The notes below the pieces were generated by a model. That model was not told the DNA's origin. It saw only the letters and a list, made by a program, of their open reading frames with translations, and did no database searches. A program made the position numbers and the translations under genes. Below, one piece after another: positions 31,739-42,349 of a stretch of 64,000 nt of DNA (positions within the stretch are counted from its first letter, which is position 1; each line of letters begins with the position of its first letter). The DNA comes from Flavobacterium sp. MedPE-SWcel (GTDB lineage: Bacteria > Bacteroidota > Bacteroidia > Flavobacteriales > Flavobacteriaceae), in contig MPCW01000001.1 of assembly GCA_001874325.1 (NCBI GenBank), positions 1-64,000 on the forward strand, in the 5' to 3' direction.

Positions 31739-32491
31739 ATGAGAAAACAGATTGTTGCTGGAAATTGGAAAATGAACAACGACAGCAAGGAGACAAAAGC
31801 TTTACTTGACGAATTGTTAGCTAAACGACCTGAAAAAACAACAACTAAAATAGTTGTTGCTCCTACTTTTACAAACCTACAATCTGCTGTAGAACAAGCA
31901 GCAGGAAGTAACATTATAGTTGCTGCCCAAAACATGCATCAAGAAGAAAATGGTGCTTATACAGGTGAAATATCTGTAGGGATGCTAAAAAGTATTAATG
32001 TAAATACTGTTATTTTAGGACACTCAGAAAGAAGAGCTTACTTTGGTGAAACCAATGATATTCTTGCCAAAAAAGTAGATGTAGCATTAAAAAATAATGT
32101 TACTATTATTTTTTGCTTTGGTGAAGAGCTTTCCGATAGACAATCTGACAATCATTTTAAAGTAGTCGAATCTCAATTAAAAGAAGGTCTTTTCCATATT
32201 AATGAAAATCAATGGGCTAGTGTAGTATTAGCTTACGAGCCTGTATGGGCTATTGGTACTGGTGAAACAGCATCACCAGAACAAGCGCAAGAAATGCATG
32301 GTTTTATTAGATCTCTTTTAAGAGAAAACATTAGTGAAAATGTAGCTAACCAAACCTCTATATTATATGGTGGTAGTGTAAAACCTAGTAATGCCGAAGA
32401 GATTTTCTCTAAACCAGATGTTGATGGTGGTTTAATAGGTGGTGCAGCTTTAAAAGCTAATGACTTTGTTACTATTATAAATGCAATGTAA
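31739..32491 (+). CDS. tpiA: Triosephosphate isomerase
   Basis: MRKQIVAGNWKMNNDSKET, GAYTGEISVGML, VILGHSERRAYFGET, LAYEPVWAIGTGETASPEQAQEMH, ILYGGSVKPSNAEEI. Confidence 0.98.
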   Translation: MRKQIVAGNWKMNNDSKETKALLDELLAKRPEKTTTKIVVAPTFTNLQSAVEQAAGSNIIVAAQNMHQEENGAYTGEISVGMLKSINVNTVILGHSERRAYFGETNDILAKKVDVALKNNVTIIFCFGEELSDRQSDNHFKVVESQLKEGLFHINENQWASVVLAYEPVWAIGTGETASPEQAQEMHGFIRSLLRENISENVANQTSILYGGSVKPSNAEEIFSKPDVDGGLIGGAALKANDFVTIINAM

Positions 32492-32508
32492 TTTTACATA
32501 TACATTTT

Positions 32509-32547
32509 AAATATCAAAAAGCGGCTTATAGCCGCTTTTTGATATTT
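32509..32547 (+). terminator. Terminator downstream of tpiA
   Basis: AAATATCAAAAAGCGGC-ttata-GCCGCTTTTTGATATTT, 17-bp perfect stem. Confidence 0.85.
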
Positions 32548-32705
32548 AAAAACCTGTAAGCATATTCTTAGTTATTTAATTGTATACTATTTTACATTAA
32601 AGACACATACACTACACATAAGTTAATGCAGTAGTTATTTTTAACTAATAATTAATTAAAGTTAGACATGGAGATTTGCAGTTATTATTAACAAACTACA
32701 AACTC

Positions 32706-35700
32706 ATGTTAAACAACTACGCTAAAAAAATGCTTATGTTACTAGCTTTCTGTCTAGTAACAACAGTATCTAGTGCACAAAGTCTTATGCACTACTGGAA
32801 TTTTAATGATGTTAGTGACACTGTAGAGATGGTCGAAGCAGACTACTCTATTGTTGCTGGAACTACATCTATAACTTACCCTGGAACAGGAAGTGGTTAT
32901 ATGGATGATGTATCAGGAAACATCCTTAATGCTCAAAATGGTGATCCTGCAGGAAACGGATTACGCCCGAGAAACCCTAGTAATACAAGATCGCTTGTTA
33001 TTGCTTTCCCAACTACAGGCTATGAAGATCTAACAGTATCATTTGCAACTAAGAGAACAGGATCTGGTGCAACAGAACAATATTATAGCTATAGTATTGA
33101 TGGTGGTGCAAATTATATCACTACTGATCTTGCAACTACTACTTATTTTCCTACTGAAGACTATACCCTTGTAACAGTAGACTTTTCTACCATTACAACA
33201 GTAGAAAACAATGCTGATTTTGTTTTTAAAATTGACTTTGGTGGTGACAATGCCGCTGGAACAAGTGGAAACAATAGATTTGATAACCTTGCTGTAATAG
33301 GGTCACTAATGGATGGTGTAGAAGATGTTACTGCTCCTCTTGCTGTATTTACTCCTGCTAATGAAGATAGCTTCTTAGCAATCAACACAACTCCTCAAAT
33401 TGTTTTTAACGAAGCTGTAAGATTACTTGACGATAGTGCTATTACTGATGCTAATGCAGCATCTCTTATAGAACTACGTTTAAATGATTTTGATGGTGCA
33501 ACAGTACCATTTACAACAACATTTGCTGATAATACTATTACTATTATACCTACTGGTGATTTAATGAATGACCAGCAATATTATGTTGCTCTTTTAGGTA
33601 ACACTGTTGAAGACATGAGTGATAACGTTGTAACAGATACACAATCAATTACTTTTAACACTATAGCTATACAAACAGAATTCACTGCTGGTGATATGGT
33701 TGTTACTGCTTATAGAATGAATGCTTCTTCTGAAGATGAGATAGCACTACTTACCCTTGTAGATATTACTCCTAATACTTTTATATACCTTACAGATTCT
33801 AAATATACAAGTAACCCACAACCACAATGTGGTGAAGCTATAATGTGGACAGCTACACAGTGTGTTCCTGCTGGATCAGTTATTACTATACAAACTGGAG
33901 AAAAAGTTTCTAACCTTGGTACAGTAACTGGTAATGATTTTGGTCTTAGCTCTGGTGGAGATCAAGTTATAGTTTATACAGGTTCAGCTACTGCCCCTAA
34001 CTACATTACTGCAATGTCATCTAATGCTTGGTTAGCAGATAATACTAGCTGTAGTGGTAGTGAGTCTATGATACCTGCAGGTCTTGTAGATGGTACTAGC
34101 TCAATAAGCCTTGCTACTGCTCCTGACAATATTGATGGTAACACTGTAAATGCTTACTATAACGGAACACAAGCTGGTACTGCTACTGAACTTAAAGCTG
34201 CAATATTAAACCCTGCAAACTGGGTGGGTGCTGCTGCTGGTACTGATGATCAAGTATGGCCAACATGGAGTTTTCCAAGTGCTCCAACGGTACAAGATAT
34301 CGCTGTAGTAAACAATACTACTATAGTAATTACTTTTAACAATGAACTTAATGCAACATCAGCTGCTACTTTGGCTAACTATACTGGTATAGATAACCTA
34401 GATACTGCTGTAGTAAACAATAATGTAGTAACACTTACTTATTCTACAGCCTTTGCATCTGGTACTGACTATGAACTTACAATAAACAATGTAGAAGATG
34501 GTGCTGGTCTTTCTATGGCATGTGCATATACATATAACTTTGGTTATAACACTGAGTTATCTTTTGATACCGACTTTATGGTAATAAATGAAGATGCTGG
34601 TACTATAGATATAATACTTAACCTTTCTAACCCATCTGTATCTTCTGTAGATCTTGTTTTAAAAGCAGCTCCATTTAGCACAGCTGATGATGCTGACTTT
34701 ACATACACAACTACTACATTGAACTTTACAGGTACAAGTACATTAACACAAACTATCTCAATTCCTGTACTAGACGATACTGAAGAAGAGCAACATGCTG
34801 AATACTTTGTATTAAGTCTTGAAAATGCTGTAGATCTTACTCTTAATGATGAAACTTTAGCTACTATTTATATTAAAGATAACGACCGTATCGCTCCAGA
34901 ACCAAGTCAAGATATCGAACTTGACTACATTGGTAGTTTCGATCCATCTGGAACTGGTAATAGTACTTGTGAAATAGTAGTTTATGATGCTGACACACAA
35001 AGATTATTTACGACTAGTGCTGATGCAGGTTTCTTAGATATTATAGATTTTTCTAATCCTGAAACTCCATCTGTTGTAAGTTCAATAGATATAAACTCTT
35101 ATGGTGGTATTACTAGTGTAGCAGTAAACAATGGTACAGTAGCAATTGCATCTCCTAACGCAAATGAGCAATTAAATGGTTCTGTAGTATTCTTTGATAC
35201 TGATGGTACTTTTATAAGCCAAGTAACTGTTGGTGCATTACCTGACAATATTAGCTTTACTCCTGACGGTACTAAAGTAATTACTGCTAATGAAGGGCAG
35301 CCTAATGAAGATTATAGTGTAGATCCTGAAGGTTCTGTTAGTGTAATAGACGTTACTGGTAACATTGCTGATTTAACAGATGCAAATGTTACAACTATAG
35401 ACTTTACTGCTTATAATGCAGATGAAGCAACACTTATGGCTGCTGGAGTAAGAAAACTAAAACTTACTAGTACTTTATCTCAAGATTTCGAACCAGAATA
35501 TGTTGCTATAAGCTCAGATTCTCAAAAAGCTTGGGTAGCATTACAAGAAAACAATGCTGTTGCTGAGATAAACTTAACTAACAATACTATAAACGATATA
35601 TGGGCTTTAGGTACTAAAGACATGAGTCTTGTTGGTAACGGTTTTGATATATCTGATAAAAACGATGAAATACTTATTGCAAACTGGCCAATACAAGCAT

Positions 35701-36638
35701 TCTACATTCCTGATGCTATTGCTACATATAATGTAGGTGGTACTAATTATATTATTACTGCTAACGAAGGTGATGAAAAAGAATATGGTAGCTTTGAAGA
35801 AAGAACAACTATTGGTAACGACGACTATATGCTTGACGCTACTAACTATCCACAATCTGAAATGCTTAAGAAAAAGGTTAATGCAGGTCGATTTAGAGTA
35901 TCTAACCTTAGTGGTAACACTGATGCTGATGCTGAATTTGAACAAATTTACTGTGTAGGTTCTCGTTCATTCTCAATATTTAATGCTGATACTAAAGCAA
36001 TTGTATTTGATAGTGGTGATGACTTTGAAATGCATATTGCTAATGATCCTACTTTTAATGGACTATTTAATAGTGATAACGATGAGAACAAATTTAAAGG
36101 TAGAAGCCGTGCTAAAGGTCCAGAACCAGAAGGTGTTGTAGTTGCTACTATTGAAGATCGTACTTTTGCATTCATTGGTCTTGAAAGAGTTGGTGGTGTA
36201 ATGGTATATGATGTTACAGATCCTAACGCTCCAGTATTTGTAGATTACAAAAACACTAGAAGCACATCTGCTTTTGGAGGAGATAATGGTCCTGAAGGAA
36301 TTACATTTATAAGTAGTGAGGATAGCCCTAACGATAAAAATTATATTGTTGTTGCTAACGAAGTAAGTGGAACACTTAGTACTTTTGAAATAGATGTTAC
36401 TAACCTTGGTACTACTGATTTTGTAAATACTCCTAAAACATTTGCAATATTCCCTAACCCTGCAAATGACGGTATAGTATATTTTAACCGTGTTGCTGAT
36501 GTAGAAGTATATGACATCAACGGTAAACTATTACATTCAGAAAAACAAGTATTGACTCTAAACACGTCAACAATGGCTTCTGGAATATATATTATAAAAA
36601 CTGCTGAAGGTATTGTTAAAAAATTAATCGTTAGATAA
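32706..36638 (+). CDS. Choice-of-anchor I family secreted protein with T9SS type A sorting domain
   Basis: Signal peptide MLMLLAFCLVTTVSSAQ; Calx-beta-like region; beta-propeller-like SVIDVTGNIADLTDANVTTIDFTAYN...TANEGDEKEYGSFEERTTIGNDD; C-terminus FAIFPNPANDGIVYFNRVADVEVYDINGKLLHSEKQ...GIYIIKTAEGIVKKLIVR. Internal Met start more likely than 32676. Confidence 0.88.
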   Translation: MLNNYAKKMLMLLAFCLVTTVSSAQSLMHYWNFNDVSDTVEMVEADYSIVAGTTSITYPGTGSGYMDDVSGNILNAQNGDPAGNGLRPRNPSNTRSLVIAFPTTGYEDLTVSFATKRTGSGATEQYYSYSIDGGANYITTDLATTTYFPTEDYTLVTVDFSTITTVENNADFVFKIDFGGDNAAGTSGNNRFDNLAVIGSLMDGVEDVTAPLAVFTPANEDSFLAINTTPQIVFNEAVRLLDDSAITDANAASLIELRLNDFDGATVPFTTTFADNTITIIPTGDLMNDQQYYVALLGNTVEDMSDNVVTDTQSITFNTIAIQTEFTAGDMVVTAYRMNASSEDEIALLTLVDITPNTFIYLTDSKYTSNPQPQCGEAIMWTATQCVPAGSVITIQTGEKVSNLGTVTGNDFGLSSGGDQVIVYTGSATAPNYITAMSSNAWLADNTSCSGSESMIPAGLVDGTSSISLATAPDNIDGNTVNAYYNGTQAGTATELKAAILNPANWVGAAAGTDDQVWPTWSFPSAPTVQDIAVVNNTTIVITFNNELNATSAATLANYTGIDNLDTAVVNNNVVTLTYSTAFASGTDYELTINNVEDGAGLSMACAYTYNFGYNTELSFDTDFMVINEDAGTIDIILNLSNPSVSSVDLVLKAAPFSTADDADFTYTTTTLNFTGTSTLTQTISIPVLDDTEEEQHAEYFVLSLENAVDLTLNDETLATIYIKDNDRIAPEPSQDIELDYIGSFDPSGTGNSTCEIVVYDADTQRLFTTSADAGFLDIIDFSNPETPSVVSSIDINSYGGITSVAVNNGTVAIASPNANEQLNGSVVFFDTDGTFISQVTVGALPDNISFTPDGTKVITANEGQPNEDYSVDPEGSVSVIDVTGNIADLTDANVTTIDFTAYNADEATLMAAGVRKLKLTSTLSQDFEPEYVAISSDSQKAWVALQENNAVAEINLTNNTINDIWALGTKDMSLVGNGFDISDKNDEILIANWPIQAFYIPDAIATYNVGGTNYIITANEGDEKEYGSFEERTTIGNDDYMLDATNYPQSEMLKKKVNAGRFRVSNLSGNTDADAEFEQIYCVGSRSFSIFNADTKAIVFDSGDDFEMHIANDPTFNGLFNSDNDENKFKGRSRAKGPEPEGVVVATIEDRTFAFIGLERVGGVMVYDVTDPNAPVFVDYKNTRSTSAFGGDNGPEGITFISSEDSPNDKNYIVVANEVSGTLSTFEIDVTNLGTTDFVNTPKTFAIFPNPANDGIVYFNRVADVEVYDINGKLLHSEKQVLTLNTSTMASGIYIIKTAEGIVKKLIVR

Positions 36639-36662
36639 TTTTAATATCTATAGTATAAAATT

Positions 36663-36693
36663 AAATCCTGCCTTAATCGGCAGGATTTTTTTA
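36663..36693 (+). terminator. Terminator downstream of the choice-of-anchor I gene
   Basis: AAATCCTGCC-ttaatc-GGCAGGATTTTTTT. Confidence 0.85.
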
Positions 36694-36719
36694 TTTTTAC
36701 TAACTCAATTAAAATAATT

Positions 36720-37460
36720 ATGGATAACTTCTTAAGTCCTATTACTACATTCTGGATATTGTCTATAATCGCTTTTGTATTTATTATACTAAAGCGTAAA
36801 AAAACAGCTAAGATATTTTTAATCATAGCTTTTCTAGATTTATTTATATTTTCTGTTACCCCCCTACCTACCTATTTATTAAAAAAACTAGAACAGCAAT
36901 ATATCCCTATTAATACTAATAAATTAGATAAAAACTTACCTATAATGGTACTGGGTGGCGGGCATACAAACGATCATAATTTACCAACCACAAACCAACT
37001 TTCTAGTGTAGCTCTACCTAGGCTTGTAGAAGGAGTTCGTTTATACAAACAAATAAATGGTAGTACCTTTATATTATCAGGCTATACAAACAAAAATAAC
37101 GCTCCTCATGCCGAAGTAATGGCTAAAAGTGCTATATCATTAGGTGTAAATAAAAAAGACACCATAATGCTTATAAAGCCTGGAACAACATGGGATGAAG
37201 CCATTGCCTTTAAAAAACGTTTTGGTAGTAAACAAAAGTTTATTCTAGTTACTAGTGCTTCACATATGCCTAGAGCCATGAAAGCTTTTAAAAACCAAGG
37301 GTTACACCCTATAGCTGCACCTGCTAACTTTTTAATCAAAGATGACTATGATAAATCTATATATAACTGGAAACCATCAGTATCAAAAATAAAACATACA
37401 GAGAAGGCACTACATGAGTACGTCGGTATATTGTATTACGATTGGTTTAAAAAAGAATAA
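36720..37460 (+). CDS. YdcF/ElyC-type (DUF218) membrane protein
   Basis: PIMVLGGGHTNDHNLPTTNQLS..ALPRLVEGVRLYKQINGSTFILSGYT..., LVTSASHMPRAMKAFKNQGLHPIAAPANF. Confidence 0.9.
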   Translation: MDNFLSPITTFWILSIIAFVFIILKRKKTAKIFLIIAFLDLFIFSVTPLPTYLLKKLEQQYIPINTNKLDKNLPIMVLGGGHTNDHNLPTTNQLSSVALPRLVEGVRLYKQINGSTFILSGYTNKNNAPHAEVMAKSAISLGVNKKDTIMLIKPGTTWDEAIAFKKRFGSKQKFILVTSASHMPRAMKAFKNQGLHPIAAPANFLIKDDYDKSIYNWKPSVSKIKHTEKALHEYVGILYYDWFKKE

Positions 37461-37492
37461 AAAAGCGCTGTAAAATTTTACAGCACTTTTTT
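37461..37492. terminator. Bidirectional terminator between convergent ydcF-like gene and glmM
   Basis: AAAAGCGCTGTAAAATTTTACAGCACTTTT inverted repeat with T-tracts on both strands. Confidence 0.8.
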
Positions 37493-37519
37493 ATTATAAA
37501 GTAAGTTTATACAGGCAAA

Positions 37520-38911
37520 TTATATTCCCGCTATTACTTTTATTTCTTTTATAATACGTTCAGCTAAAACATCAGCTTTTTGCTGTGTTTGTGCCTCTGT
37601 ATAAATACGAATAATAGGTTCTGTATTCGATTTTCTTAAGTGTACCCACTCCTCTGCAAAATCAATCTTAACACCATCTACAGTAGACACTTCTTCGTTA
37701 GTATACTTGACTTCCATACCTTTAAGTATAGCGTCAACATCTATTTGTGGTGTAAGTTCTATTTTATTTTTACTCATATAATACTGAGGATAAGAAGCTC
37801 TTAAATCAGCTACCGAAGTAATATTGTTTTCAGCAAGATATGTAAGGAATAAAGCAACTCCAACTAATGAATCACGACCATAGTGCGACTCTGGGTATAT
37901 AATACCTCCATTACCTTCACCACCTATTATAGCGTTGTTTTTCTTCATCAGCTCTACTACATTTACCTCTCCTACAGCGCTAGCCTCATATTTGCCATTA
38001 TGTTTCTCTGTAATATCACGCAACGCTCTAGACGATGACATGTTAGAAACTGTATTACCAGGTGTTTTACTTAACACATAGTCAGCACAAGCTACAAGTG
38101 TATACTCTTCTCCAAACATTTCTCCATCATTAGATATAAAAGCTAATCGATCTACATCAGGATCTACTACTATCCCAAAATCTGCTTTTTCCTTTACAAC
38201 AAGATCACATATATCTGTTAAGTGCTCTTTTAATGGTTCAGGGTTATGAGGGAAATGTCCGTTAGGCTCACAGTATAACTCTACAACCTCTACCCCCATT
38301 TGTTCTAGTAATCTTGGTATAATTATACCTCCTGATGAGTTAACACCATCTACTACAACTTTAAATCCTGCTTTCTTTACAAGTTCAGCATCAACTAAAG
38401 GTAAATCAAGAACCTCGTCAATATGAATATCCATATAAGCATCATTCTGTGTTACTTGTCCTAGACTATCAACATCAGAAAAATCAAAAGCTTCTGCTTC
38501 TGCTATCTCAAGAATTTTCGCTCCATCTGCTCCATTTAAAAACTCTCCTCTTTCGTTTAATAATTTTAAAGCATTCCATTGCTTAGGGTTATGACTCGCT
38601 GTTAGTATTATACCACCATCAGCTTTTTCTAACGGTACAGCTACTTCAACTGTAGGTGTTGTAGAAAGTCCTAAATCGATAACATTTATACCTAACCCAA
38701 CAAGCGTATTCATAACAAGATTATGTATCATTGGTCCAGATATACGAGCATCACGACCTATAACAACTGTTATATTTTCTTTACCAGAATGTTGTTTTAA
38801 CCAAGTACCATAAGCTGATGCAAATTTAACAGCATCTACAGGGGTAAGATTATCTCCTGTTTTCCCGCCAATTGTACCTCTTATACCTGATATAGATTTG
38901 ATTAATGTCAT
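37520..38911 (-). CDS. glmM: Phosphoglucosamine mutase
   Basis: SISGIRGTIGGKTGDNLTP, VVIGRDARISGPMI, GIILTASHNPKQWNALKLL, VDPDVDRLAFI, GEGNGGIIYPESHYGRDSLVG. Confidence 0.92.
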   Translation of the reverse strand: MTLIKSISGIRGTIGGKTGDNLTPVDAVKFASAYGTWLKQHSGKENITVVIGRDARISGPMIHNLVMNTLVGLGINVIDLGLSTTPTVEVAVPLEKADGGIILTASHNPKQWNALKLLNERGEFLNGADGAKILEIAEAEAFDFSDVDSLGQVTQNDAYMDIHIDEVLDLPLVDAELVKKAGFKVVVDGVNSSGGIIIPRLLEQMGVEVVELYCEPNGHFPHNPEPLKEHLTDICDLVVKEKADFGIVVDPDVDRLAFISNDGEMFGEEYTLVACADYVLSKTPGNTVSNMSSSRALRDITEKHNGKYEASAVGEVNVVELMKKNNAIIGGEGNGGIIYPESHYGRDSLVGVALFLTYLAENNITSVADLRASYPQYYMSKNKIELTPQIDVDAILKGMEVKYTNEEVSTVDGVKIDFAEEWVHLRKSNTEPIIRIYTEAQTQQKADVLAERIIKEIKVIAGI

Positions 38912-39054
38912 AATTAATTTTAATTTATTTAGTTATAGCAAATATAAGGTTTACATCAGTTTTAGTTTTAACTAAGTATTACTTTTTTTGTAGGAAAGTA
39001 TATAGCTACTTTAACTTGATTTGTTACTACATAATAAATTACTACATTGTACCT

Positions 39055-39639
39055 ATGAACTTTTTAGCCCACATATACCTTTCTGGAGAAAACGATTTAC
39101 TTAAAATAGGCAACTTCATGGCCGATGGTATACGTGGAAAAGCTCCTGACACTTTACCTAACGATGTACAAAAAGGTATAGTACTACATCGCCTTATAGA
39201 TAGCTATACTGATGCTCACCCAATATTTAGACAAAGTACTAAAAGGTTACACCCAATGTATCATCATTATGCAGGTGTAATTGTAGATATATTTTATGAT
39301 CATTTTTTAGCAAAAAACTGGGATAAATATCACAACACTTCCCTACCAGACTATACACAACAATTTTATAAACTATTAGAAGATAATTATACTATACTTA
39401 CTGAAAAGACACAAAAGCTTATGCCTTACATGCTAAAACAAGACTGGCTAGCTAGTTATGCATCTACACAAGGTATTGCACAAATATTATTACAAATGGA
39501 TAAACGTACCAAGAATAAATCGGGTATGACAAATTCTATAAATGAACTTTTAGAATTTTATGATGATTTTGAAAAAGAATTCACTCTATTCTTTGAAGAA
39601 TTACGTGCTTTTGTAAATGAGAAAACACTCACACTATAA
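39055..39639 (+). CDS. Acyl carrier protein phosphodiesterase (AcpH-like)
   Basis: MNFLAHIYLSGENDLLKIGNFMADGIRGK...GIVLHRLIDSYTDAHP..RQSTKRLHP...GVIVDIFYDHFLAKNW; internal Met start preferred. Confidence 0.88.
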   Translation: MNFLAHIYLSGENDLLKIGNFMADGIRGKAPDTLPNDVQKGIVLHRLIDSYTDAHPIFRQSTKRLHPMYHHYAGVIVDIFYDHFLAKNWDKYHNTSLPDYTQQFYKLLEDNYTILTEKTQKLMPYMLKQDWLASYASTQGIAQILLQMDKRTKNKSGMTNSINELLEFYDDFEKEFTLFFEELRAFVNEKTLTL

Positions 39640-39709
39640 GTATTACAAAGTATTGCGATAATAGCGTGTAAAAAAAGTATAAATAGGCTATAGTTTTTTA
39701 TAAATGAAG

Positions 39710-39717
39710 TAACTTTG
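39710..39717 (+). promoter_or_regulatory. Putative -7 promoter element upstream of the ClC gene
   Basis: TAACTTTG (TAnnTTTG) about 40 nt upstream of the ATG. Confidence 0.5.
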
Positions 39718-39753
39718 CCTATTATTTAAATTTCTAACTTTCCCATACGCAAA

Positions 39754-41574
39754 ATGCTTAATCGTAAAGTTTCAAAAGTTAGGTTATTTTTCCGAAATAA
39801 CGTACGCCATATTGAAACACTCTTCTTTATAATCAAAAGTCTACTATCCAAAAGACATTTTATTTACGTTTCGGCCGTACTTGTAGCTATATCTACAGCT
39901 TTTGCTGTAATTATACTAAAAAGTTTTGCGCATAGTGTTTTTAACTTTGCTAACTATATTAATGGTTACCTAAAGTTCCCTTACATAAATAGTATATTAC
40001 CTTTTGCTGGTATTTTACTTACCATATTTGTTGTACGTAAATTACTGAAAGGTAAAATCGAAAAAGGAAGTTCGCGTATACTATATGCTGTTGCAAAAAG
40101 AGGTGGTATTATGCCTAAAAGGCAAATGTATGCCCAAATTATAACAAGTTCATTAACTGTTGGTCTTGGAGGATCAGCAGGACTTGAGTCTCCTATTACT
40201 ATAACGGGAGCTGCTTTTGGGTCTAACTTTGCCCAAAAATATAAGCTATCTAAAAAAGATAGAATCTTATTACTTGCTTGTGGAGTTGCTGCTGGTATTG
40301 CTGCGGCTTTTAATGCTCCTATTGCAGGAGTACTTTTTGCTATAGAAGTAGTACTTACCGATGTAAGTATTACTGCTTTTATACCTATTATGATATCGGC
40401 TGCTACAGGTGCAATAGTTTCTACTATAGTACTTAATGAGGAAGTTCTTTTATCTTTCAAGCAACAACACCCTTTTGACTACCATAATATACCTTATTAT
40501 ATTTTACTTGGTTTATTGGCTGGTTTTATATCAATATATCATACAAGAAAATTTCAAAAAGTTGAAGCTTATTTCGATCGCCTTAAAAAAGGTGAGTATA
40601 AAAAAGGATTATATGGTGCTTCATTATTAGCTGTACTTATATTTTTCTCTCCTAGCCTATTTGGTGAAGGATATGAAAGTATTAAAATGTTGGCTAACTC
40701 TCATCCTGAAGAATTACTTGACAATACACTTTTAGAAAGTTTTAAAGATAACGGATGGGTATTACTAGCATTTGCAGGAGTAACTATGTTATTAAAGGTT
40801 TTTGCTACAGGTTTAACACTATCCAGTGGTGGTAACGGTGGTAATTTTGCACCATCGCTATTTGTTGGGTCTTATCTTGGTTTTTTTGTAGCAAAATCAT
40901 TACATATGGTAGGTTTAGCTAAAGATTTACCCGTTAGTAGTTTTACCATTGTGGGTATGGCAGGGTTACTTAGTGGATTATTTCATGCACCACTTACAGC
41001 TATCTTCCTTATCGGAGAGATTACAGGAGGCTATAACCTTATGGTACCACTTATGATCGTTTCTTCTATTAGTTTTGCTGTATCAAATCAGTTTGAAAAT
41101 CATTCCATGGATGTAAAACATCTTGCTGATAAAGGAGAGGTATTTACTGGTAATAAAGATAAAAACATTCTATCGAGTATCGATTTACTAGCTGTAGTTA
41201 CAACTAATGTTAGAACTATAGAAACATCTCACGAACCTGATGATGTTATTAACCTACTCTCAACTACTCGACAAAGTATATTTGCAGTTGTAGATGAAAG
41301 AAATCGACTTGTAGGAATCGTTGATTTTGATTCAATAAGACACATGGCGTTTAGTCCGTTTAAAATTAAGTATAGTAAACTTGAAGAAATCATGTCGTTA
41401 CCAAAAGAAACAGCATGCCTTGAAGACTCTATAGAAATGATTATGAATAAATTTGAAACTGCTCAAACTGATTATTTACCAATACTGAAAGATGAAAAAT
41501 ATTATGGACTAATATTTAAAGCTAAGATATTAGAAAACTATAGGCAAAAATTAAAAGACATGGTAATAGAGTAA
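39754..41574 (+). CDS. ClC-family chloride channel/antiporter with C-terminal CBS domains
   Basis: GLGGSAGLESPITITGAAFGSNFAQ, GNGGNFAPSLFVGSYLG, GLFHAPLTAIFLIGEITGGYNLMVPL, then CBS-like EPDDVINLLSTTRQSIFAVVDERNRLVGIVDFDSIR. Confidence 0.93.
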   Translation: MLNRKVSKVRLFFRNNVRHIETLFFIIKSLLSKRHFIYVSAVLVAISTAFAVIILKSFAHSVFNFANYINGYLKFPYINSILPFAGILLTIFVVRKLLKGKIEKGSSRILYAVAKRGGIMPKRQMYAQIITSSLTVGLGGSAGLESPITITGAAFGSNFAQKYKLSKKDRILLLACGVAAGIAAAFNAPIAGVLFAIEVVLTDVSITAFIPIMISAATGAIVSTIVLNEEVLLSFKQQHPFDYHNIPYYILLGLLAGFISIYHTRKFQKVEAYFDRLKKGEYKKGLYGASLLAVLIFFSPSLFGEGYESIKMLANSHPEELLDNTLLESFKDNGWVLLAFAGVTMLLKVFATGLTLSSGGNGGNFAPSLFVGSYLGFFVAKSLHMVGLAKDLPVSSFTIVGMAGLLSGLFHAPLTAIFLIGEITGGYNLMVPLMIVSSISFAVSNQFENHSMDVKHLADKGEVFTGNKDKNILSSIDLLAVVTTNVRTIETSHEPDDVINLLSTTRQSIFAVVDERNRLVGIVDFDSIRHMAFSPFKIKYSKLEEIMSLPKETACLEDSIEMIMNKFETAQTDYLPILKDEKYYGLIFKAKILENYRQKLKDMVIE

Positions 41575-41595
41575 ATACCTATTGTAAATCAATTA

Positions 41596-41644
41596 TATAT
41601 ACTAAAAAAGGCTACCCAATTTGGATAGCCTTTTTTAGTATATA
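41596..41644. terminator. Bidirectional terminator between convergent ClC gene and fsa
   Basis: 19-bp perfect arms TATATACTAAAAAAGGCTA ... TAGCCTTTTTTAGTATATA. Confidence 0.88.
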
Positions 41645-41657
41645 AATAAACTTATTA

Positions 41658-42311
41658 TTAATTCCCTTTTTGATAATCAGCAATAAACTGTGCTAATCCA
41701 GAGTCTGTAAGAGGATGTTTTAAAAGCCCTGTAATAGCCGAAAGTGGTCCTGTCATAACATCAGCTCCTATTTTAGCACAATTAACAATGTGCATAGTGT
41801 GACGAACAGATGCTGCAAGAATTTCAGTTTCATAACCATAGTTATCATAAATCATTCTAATCTCTTCGATAAGGCTTAAACCATCTGTAGATATATCATC
41901 TAAACGTCCAATAAATGGAGAAACATAAGTAGCGCCTGCTTTTGCTGCTAATAATGCTTGCCCTGCCGAGAATACTAATGTTACATTGGTTTTAATTCCT
42001 TTATCACTAAAGTATTTAGCAGCTTTAATACCATCTTTTATCATAGGTAATTTTACAACTATTTGCTCATGTAGTGCAGCTAACTCCTCACCTTCTTTCA
42101 CCATGCCTTCAAAATCTGTAGCAATAACTTCTGCACTCACATCACCATCTACAATAGTACATATGTCTACATAATGTTTTAAGATATTTTCTCTACCTGT
42201 AATACCTTCCTTTGCCATTAACGAAGGGTTAGTTGTTACACCGTCAAGAACACCTAGTTCTTGTGCTTCTTTTATCTGATCAAGATTAGCTGTATCAATA
42301 AAAAACCTCAT
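41658..42311 (-). CDS. fsa: Fructose-6-phosphate aldolase / transaldolase-like
   Basis: [91 protein letters not shown]. Confidence 0.92.
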   Translation of the reverse strand: MRFFIDTANLDQIKEAQELGVLDGVTTNPSLMAKEGITGRENILKHYVDICTIVDGDVSAEVIATDFEGMVKEGEELAALHEQIVVKLPMIKDGIKAAKYFSDKGIKTNVTLVFSAGQALLAAKAGATYVSPFIGRLDDISTDGLSLIEEIRMIYDNYGYETEILAASVRHTMHIVNCAKIGADVMTGPLSAITGLLKHPLTDSGLAQFIADYQKGN

Positions 42312-42349
42312 GTTATAATATTTTGATTGTGATTAAATATATAACAAAA

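Noticed and set aside
35607-35945. Minus-strand 112-aa and other ORFs within the choice-of-anchor I gene
   Set aside because: Overlap a strong CDS and show low-complexity shadow translations with no domain signal.
39981-40460. Minus-strand 159-aa ORF inside the ClC gene
   Set aside because: Antisense shadow of a well-supported transporter CDS.
41596-41644. 19-bp perfect inverted repeat as a mobile-element end
   Set aside because: It lies between convergent genes with a GC core and T-runs on both strands; best explained as a bidirectional terminator.
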